Below are positions 1 to 4,196 of a stretch of 6,760 nucleotides of DNA, in pieces. The translations under genes and the position numbers were made by a program. How positions within the stretch are numbered: position 1 is the stretch's first letter; each line of letters begins with the position of its first letter. The stretch lies in assembly GCA_947454295.1 (NCBI GenBank), contig CANGMO010000123.1:1-6760 (forward strand), given 5' to 3'. Source of the DNA: Verrucomicrobiota bacterium (lineage in GTDB: Bacteria > Verrucomicrobiota > Verrucomicrobiia > Limisphaerales > UBA9464). A model generated the notes under the pieces. It was not told where the DNA came from and ran no database searches. It saw only the letters and a program-made list of their open reading frames with translations.

Positions 1-1668
1 ACATTGATCATTCCAGTGAAGGCGCCCTATGCCGCGGACCTCGCGGTGTCGGCGTCGGCCATTCAGGCGGCGATCCGGCCTGGAGGCTTGGTTTCCGGGA
101 CGATTCGCGTGACCAATCGCGGCTCGGGTGCGGCGTCGCAGGTGCGACTCACCAACCGCCTGCCCGCGGGCTGGGTGATCGCGGGGCTGAACGCGTCGCT
201 GGGTACGACAACCCTGGCTGGGGATTCGTTGGTCTGGGATTTGGGCGGCCTCGATCCCGCAGCGTCCGCCTCGCTGACACTGTCGGCGCGGCCAACCACC
301 CTGGGCTCCGGGGTATTGACTGCCTCGGTCGGCACCTCCTCGACCGATCTCGATGTCTCCAACAATCGCATCGAGTATGCCTTCGCGCTCTCCCTGCTTC
401 CGGAGGTTAACCTGGGGGCCGACGTGGCGGTCACGGCGCCGACTAGCGGCGTGTTGACCGTGCCTGTTCCCGTGCGTCTCAGTGATCCGGCGGCCGGCGC
501 GGTGGTGGTCTCCTATGCGACCGTGGACGGCACGGCGATCGCCGGCCGCGACTTCAAGGCGCTTCAGGGAACCCTGACCATTCCGGCCGGTGAGGTTCAG
601 GGCAGCCTTCCTCTGGAAATCCTCGGCGGACGCGTCGTCGTGGATGACCTCGCGTTCCAGGTCCGCCTCACCGATGTCACCGGAGCCGCTTTCGGTCGTA
701 CCAATCTGGCGGTCGTGGTGTCGCACGTTGTGGTGGCCGATCTCGCGGCCACGGTCGATACGACTTCTTCCCAGGGGTACGTGAATGAAGGGCTGCCGCT
801 CCGGTTTACCCTTGGAAACCTGGGCCCGGCGGTTGCCACCGCGCCGCGCGGAACGCTCGTGATTCCCGCCGGCTGGACGATCCGCAAGTCCACGGCTTCC
901 GACGGATCGGTTCAGACCGCCGACGGCCAACTCGTGTGGTCGCCGGGTGCATTGGCTGCGGGGGCGCGAAGCACGTTGGAATTGGAGGTTGCAGCCGCCG
1001 CACCCGGGAGCGGTCGGTTTGCCCTCACGGTTTCCGGACCGGAGCCGGATCTGCAGTCGGACAACAACGCGGCCTCCGTCGACCTGCGTGCCGATGCGAT
1101 TCCGGAGGTGCGGATTGGATCGGATTTGAGTGTTCCGGTGCCGCTGTCAGTGGCGCGTGTGGCGTCGGTGCAGGTGTCCCTCTCCGCCGCCTCGTTCCGG
1201 CCGGTTTCCATCGACTTCACCACGGCGGATGGCACGGCGGCCAGCGGGCGGGACTATCAGGTCAGTTCCGGGACGCTGAACTTCCCGGCCGGCACCACGG
1301 TGCAGACGGTACCGATCAACGTGCTGCCCAATCCGAACGCCGGAACCAACACGACCTTTTCGGTGCGTCTCTCGAATCCGGTGGGGGCCCAGTTGGGGCG
1401 CGACTCGGTCGTCATCACGCTGCTCGGGGAGCCCGCGCAGGTGTCGGTGCAGCGATTTGATCCCAAGGCGGGGGAATTCGCGGTACGCATCCACGCGGTT
1501 CCCGGGCGGGTGTACGAGTTGCAAAAGGCGACCTCGCTCGATGCCAACGAGTGGGACTTCGTTTCGGACGCCAGCATCTCGACCGGCGAGGCGGATGTGG
1601 AACTCTCCGATCCCTTCGCGGGCGAAGCGCCGTTCGCCTTCTACCGAGTCGTGGTTACTTCACGCTGA
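1..1668 (+). CDS. Secreted repeat protein with DUF11/CARDB-like and Calx-beta domains, 5'-partial
   Basis: The frame is open from the first base to the TGA at 1666-1668, giving 555 codons; the true start lies off the left edge, so the TTG at 4 is not a credible start. Numbering from the codon at 1: residues 1-10 look like the last strand of an earlier Calx-beta domain; 11-129 are a DUF11/CARDB-like Ig-type domain (VTNRGSG, RLPAGW, VWDLGGLDP, SNN); 130-244 are Calx-beta (LPEV, DGTAIAGRDF at 176-185, then GTLTIPAGE); 245-365 are a second DUF11-like domain; 366-479 are a second Calx-beta (IPEV, DGTAASGRDY at 410-419). Residues 481-555 are a different C-terminal module (YELQKATSL from 505, FYRV near 547-550). 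Such domains are known from large extracellular or surface proteins, and Calx-beta domains often bind calcium. I infer an exported structural or adhesive role. No catalytic motif is visible. The next gene is convergent, so this is the last gene of its transcript. Confidence 0.88.
   Translation, partial: TLIIPVKAPYAADLAVSASAIQAAIRPGGLVSGTIRVTNRGSGAASQVRLTNRLPAGWVIAGLNASLGTTTLAGDSLVWDLGGLDPAASASLTLSARPTTLGSGVLTASVGTSSTDLDVSNNRIEYAFALSLLPEVNLGADVAVTAPTSGVLTVPVPVRLSDPAAGAVVVSYATVDGTAIAGRDFKALQGTLTIPAGEVQGSLPLEILGGRVVVDDLAFQVRLTDVTGAAFGRTNLAVVVSHVVVADLAATVDTTSSQGYVNEGLPLRFTLGNLGPAVATAPRGTLVIPAGWTIRKSTASDGSVQTADGQLVWSPGALAAGARSTLELEVAAAAPGSGRFALTVSGPEPDLQSDNNAASVDLRADAIPEVRIGSDLSVPVPLSVARVASVQVSLSAASFRPVSIDFTTADGTAASGRDYQVSSGTLNFPAGTTVQTVPINVLPNPNAGTNTTFSVRLSNPVGAQLGRDSVVITLLGEPAQVSVQRFDPKAGEFAVRIHAVPGRVYELQKATSLDANEWDFVSDASISTGEADVELSDPFAGEAPFAFYRVVVTSR
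37..738 (+). repeat. Repeat unit 1 (DUF11-like + Calx-beta, 234 codons)
   Basis: This is the first complete copy of a two-domain unit within the left-edge gene. Anchor residues here (Asp13 of AADL, Asn121 of SNN, Pro134 of LPEV, Asp176 of DGTA, Asp184 of RDF, Gly232 of FGR) all recur exactly 234 codons later. The unit boundaries are arbitrary and were set at the ADL aspartate. The copies are clearly related at protein level but diverged in DNA. Confidence 0.8.
739..1440 (+). repeat. Repeat unit 2 (DUF11-like + Calx-beta, 234 codons)
   Basis: This is the second copy of the unit. Its anchors are Asp247 (VADL), Asn355 (DNN), Pro368 (IPEV), Asp410 (DGTA), Asp418 (RDY) and Gly466 (LGR), each 234 residues after its partner. 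The C-terminal module follows directly and is not part of the repeat. Confidence 0.8.
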
Positions 1669-1724
1669 ACGGGGAAGTGGGTTAACGACTGCGCAGCGGA
1701 TGGACCCCGACCCGGCCGTTGAGG

Positions 1725-1748
1725 GATTGAAGCGCTGAAGAGTTGAAG
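1725..1748. repeat. Three 8-base repeats ending in TGAAG
   Basis: Three adjacent octamers, gattgaag, cgctgaag and agttgaag, share the core TGAAG at an exact 8-base spacing. They lie 57 bases past the stop of the left-edge gene, outside any credible gene. They may be part of a larger intergenic repeat element with the hairpins downstream. No function can be assigned. Confidence 0.45.
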
Positions 1749-1762
1749 GGGATTTCAGCTAC

Positions 1763-1796
1763 GGCGGCGCAGCAACGCCGCCCCACCTTCATGGGG
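1763..1796. terminator. Overlapping stem-loops between convergent genes
   Basis: A perfect 7-bp stem pairs GGCGGCG (1763-1769) with CGCCGCC (1776-1782) around a 6-base loop. A second 5-bp stem pairs CCCCA (1781-1785) with TGGGG (1792-1796) and shares two bases with the first, so the two compete. There is no following T-tract, so a canonical intrinsic terminator is not shown. The position between converging genes suits a bidirectional transcription barrier, or a REP-like palindrome. Confidence 0.45.
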
Positions 1797-1801
1797 TGAG
1801 G

Positions 1802-1817
1802 GAGAGCTGCCGCTCTC
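1802..1817. terminator. Perfect 6-bp stem-loop in the convergent gap
   Basis: GAGAGC (1802-1807) pairs with GCTCTC (1812-1817) around a TGCC tetraloop, extendable by a G-T and a G-C pair. It is the next in the stem-loop series between the converging genes. It lacks a T-tract on either strand. Confidence 0.4.
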
Positions 1818-1829
1818 TCCTCATCACAA

Positions 1830-1855
1830 GACGACCAGGCGTCAGCGCCGTCGTC
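1830..1855. terminator. Two-tier stem-loop with a CA bulge
   Basis: GACGAC (1830-1835) pairs with GTCGTC (1850-1855). After an unpaired CA on the left arm, GGCG (1838-1841) pairs with CGCC (1846-1849) around a TCAG loop. This gives ten base pairs in 26 bases. It could terminate or stabilise transcripts from either side, or be part of a repeated palindromic element. Confidence 0.45.
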
Positions 1856-1876
1856 GCCAGCGGGGACGAGCTGCCG

Positions 1877-1914
1877 GACTCCAAAGAGCTGCATGGACCT
1901 TTGGGTGCGCAGTC
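1877..1914. terminator. Imperfect stem-loop just past the peptidase stop
   Basis: GACT-CCAAAG (1877-1886) faces CTTTGG (1899-1904) and AGTC (1911-1914), with a 12-base loop and a 6-base bulge on the right arm. On the minus strand it begins 11 bases after the peptidase stop codon, so it is placed to act at that transcript's 3' end. There is no convincing U-tract. Confidence 0.35.
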
Positions 1915-1924
1915 TCCGCCGGGT

Positions 1925-4012
1925 TCACGGCTTTAGGTAGGTCGCGAGCCAGTCGAAGATGGTCTTGTGCCAGAGTTCGCTGTTCTGCGGCTTCAACACC
2001 CAGTGCCCCTCGTCAGGGAAGTAGAGCATCTTGGAAGGGACCCCCTTGCGCTGCAGGGTGGTGAAGAGGCTGAGCCCCTGGTTGATCGGCACGCGGTAAT
2101 CGAGCTCGTTGTGGATGATCAGATTCGGCGTCTTGAAGCGCGCGGCAAACTGGTGAGGTGACCATTTGCCGAATTCCGGATTCTCCCAGGGAATCCCGTG
2201 TTCCCACTCGTCGAACCAAACCTCCTCGGTGGAGCCGTACATCGAGTGGAACTCGTACACCCCGCAGTGGGTGATCAGCGTCTTGAAACGGTCCGTGTGG
2301 CCCTGGAACCAGTTCATCATATAGCCACCGTAGGACGCACCGGCCGCGGCCATGCGGGAGCGATCCACATCAGGACGCTTCTCGAGCAGGTCCATGCAGG
2401 CCATGAGATCCGCGAACACCCTGCCGCCCCAGTCGTGGGAAATCTCGTCGGTGAACTTCTGTCCGAATCCCGTCGACCCGCGCGGATTGGGCATGGCGAT
2501 CAGATAGCCCTGGGCGGCCCACAACTGGGCGTTCCACCGATACGACCAGGAATCCATGAAGGCGCTCTGCGGTCCACCATGGACCCAGAAGACGAGCGGG
2601 TACTTTTGGCCGGCCTGATATCCGGGCGGCTTGATCAACCACATCTGGACCGGAGTCCCGCCGGCGCCGCGCACGGTGAAGGATTCGGGTTCGGTCGTGA
2701 TGACGCCGGCCTTCCAGTTGTTGTTGAAGCTGGTGAGGGCCGCGATGGAGTTGTTGTTTCCGAGGGTCGTCTGGAAGACCTCGCCCGGTTCGGTTAGTCG
2801 GCTGCGCGTGAACACCACGCGGTTTCCCGGCCCGACAGCCGCCTCGGCGGACGCGCCGCCGCGGGTTAACGGACGCGGTGTGCCGCCCTCGACGGGCAGG
2901 GCCCACAGGACCTTCGTGGCCTGGGATTCGGCGGTGAGAACCAGGGTCTTGGAATCGCTGGACCAGGTCAGGTCCTCGACCGAGGCATCCCATCCGGCAG
3001 TCAGACTGCGGGTCTTGCCGGTGGTCCGCTCGAGGAGCATCAGCTGCCAGCGATCGGCCTCGAAGCCCGGTCGTGACTGCGCGCGGTAGGCCAGCCAGCG
3101 GCCGTCGGGAGAATAGTGGGCGCAGCCGTCCGCAGCGGGATTGGTGGTGATCTGGTGGCGCCGCCCGGTCTTCACGTCCACCGCCCACAAATCGTGATTG
3201 GTGTTCCAGGCCTCGGTGCGCGTGAGTTCAGGCGTGGCGGTGTAGGTGATCTCGCTGCCATCCGGGGAGAAGGCGAATTCATCGCCGGCTTCGAAGGTGG
3301 TGGAGGTGGGAACGGCATCCCGGTTTCCCGGCGTCAGGTCCCGCGGTTCGCCGGCGGCCTTGCCGTCGTGAACGGGCACCACGAACAGATGCTGACGTCG
3401 ATCCTCGACCCAGGAATCCCAATGCCGGAACAAGAGCTGATTGAGGACGCGCGCCTTGACCGGGCTTTTCTCCTTCGCGTCGAGCGCGGTCTTGTTGGCG
3501 GCGTTGGACTCGGCAAAGGGACGGTCGGAGAACTCGGGGAATACCGCCGATACAAACGCGATCGAGCTGCCGTCGGGCGACCACACCGGGCGGGTGGCCT
3601 CCGTGGCGAGCGTCGTGATTTTCCGCGCCTCGCCGCCATCCACGGGAATCACCCATACCTGAAAGTCGCCGTCGCGATTTGATTCGAAGGCGATCCATTT
3701 GCCGTCCGGGGACCAGCTGGGATGGCGGTCGTGCTTGGGCGAGGCGGTCAGTGCCCGCGGGGCGCCGCCTGCCGTCGGAATGAGCCAGAGGTCGGCGTTG
3801 CCGCGATTGGCCGCCTTGTCGACATCGGTGACCACGCAGGCCACCCAGCGGCCGTCGGGGGAGGGCACCGGTGACGCCACGCGATGCACGGAAATCAAGT
3901 CATCGAAGCGCAGCGGGTGCGGTGTGGATTCCGCCGCGTGGGCGGCGATGCCAGACATCGTGACCAGCGCGGCCACGTGGGGAACTGCTGCGAAGGCGCG
4001 GAACGCGTTCAT
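1925..4012 (-). CDS. Exported S9-family peptidase, dipeptidyl-peptidase 5 (S9C) type
   Basis: This is a complete 695-residue serine exopeptidase expected to release dipeptides from peptide N-termini in the periplasm or outside the cell. Residues 1-26 form a Sec signal peptide, with likely cleavage after AHA. Residues about 30-430 are a beta-propeller with PD40-type SPDG motifs at 51-54, 101-104, 145-148, 249-252 and 301-304; FRHWDSWVEDRRQH (195-208) is also typical of DPP5-like enzymes. The C-terminal alpha/beta-hydrolase domain has the oxyanion HGGP (478-481), the nucleophile Ser560 in GASYGGY, Asp638 in NELDYRVP and His670 in DEGHW, so the triad is intact. Length fits the family. The ATG at 4012 is the only start between an in-frame stop (4031-4033) and the signal peptide; no Shine-Dalgarno sequence precedes it. 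Both neighbours point away from or toward it, so it is transcribed alone. DPP5 against other acyl-aminoacyl S9C peptidases is inferred from motif likeness, not tested. Confidence 0.93.
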   Translation of the reverse strand: MNAFRAFAAVPHVAALVTMSGIAAHAAESTPHPLRFDDLISVHRVASPVPSPDGRWVACVVTDVDKAANRGNADLWLIPTAGGAPRALTASPKHDRHPSWSPDGKWIAFESNRDGDFQVWVIPVDGGEARKITTLATEATRPVWSPDGSSIAFVSAVFPEFSDRPFAESNAANKTALDAKEKSPVKARVLNQLLFRHWDSWVEDRRQHLFVVPVHDGKAAGEPRDLTPGNRDAVPTSTTFEAGDEFAFSPDGSEITYTATPELTRTEAWNTNHDLWAVDVKTGRRHQITTNPAADGCAHYSPDGRWLAYRAQSRPGFEADRWQLMLLERTTGKTRSLTAGWDASVEDLTWSSDSKTLVLTAESQATKVLWALPVEGGTPRPLTRGGASAEAAVGPGNRVVFTRSRLTEPGEVFQTTLGNNNSIAALTSFNNNWKAGVITTEPESFTVRGAGGTPVQMWLIKPPGYQAGQKYPLVFWVHGGPQSAFMDSWSYRWNAQLWAAQGYLIAMPNPRGSTGFGQKFTDEISHDWGGRVFADLMACMDLLEKRPDVDRSRMAAAGASYGGYMMNWFQGHTDRFKTLITHCGVYEFHSMYGSTEEVWFDEWEHGIPWENPEFGKWSPHQFAARFKTPNLIIHNELDYRVPINQGLSLFTTLQRKGVPSKMLYFPDEGHWVLKPQNSELWHKTIFDWLATYLKP

Positions 4013-4062
4013 GGGCGAAGGATGGCGCGGTCACTCTGGCGCAGGCCAATGAATTCGGGCCT

Positions 4063-4076
4063 CCCGGGTGACCGGG
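4063..4076. promoter_or_regulatory. Small GC stem-loop in the divergent spacer
   Basis: CCCGG (4063-4067) pairs with CCGGG (4072-4076) around a GTGA loop. It falls in the 5' leader region of the minus-strand peptidase gene, about 50 bases before its start codon. It may be chance in GC-rich DNA. Confidence 0.2.
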
Positions 4077-4084
4077 CCTGACTC

Positions 4085-4114
4085 TTGACATGGCCGTTCC
4101 CAGCAGGCGCCATG
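4085..4114 (+). promoter_or_regulatory. Candidate -35 box with overlapping inverted repeat
   Basis: TTGACA at 4085-4090 matches the sigma-70 -35 consensus exactly and lies about 107 bases before the ATG of the rightward gene. CATGGC (4089-4094) and GCCATG (4109-4114) form a perfect inverted repeat with a 14-base spacer that overlaps it. No good -10 hexamer sits 16-18 bases downstream, so the promoter call is weak. If real, the palindrome could be an operator for either divergent gene. Confidence 0.25.
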
Positions 4115-4196
4115 GGCTCTTCGAGGGCAGTTCTCCCGGCATCAGACGCCAGCCGGCACCTTCCTTATGGAGTTTTCCACGTCATTTCCGAATCGC

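Noticed and set aside
936..1460. 174-codon plus-strand ORF
   Set aside because: It is an alternate frame within the second DUF11/Calx-beta unit; the real frame carries matching repeat anchors throughout.
1682..1894. 70-codon minus-strand ORF between the convergent genes
   Set aside because: It runs straight through the stem-loop cluster, has an unusual composition and no recognisable domain. It is better explained as a chance frame across a structured intergenic element.
2198..2797. 199-codon plus-strand ORF
   Set aside because: It lies wholly antisense to the catalytic domain of the S9 peptidase, whose motifs are intact. High GC keeps the opposite frame open by chance.
2370..3188. 272-codon minus-strand ORF
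   Set aside because: It is a shifted frame on the same strand inside the peptidase gene. Its Arg/Gly-rich product has no domain features, and there is no sign of a frameshift in the real frame.
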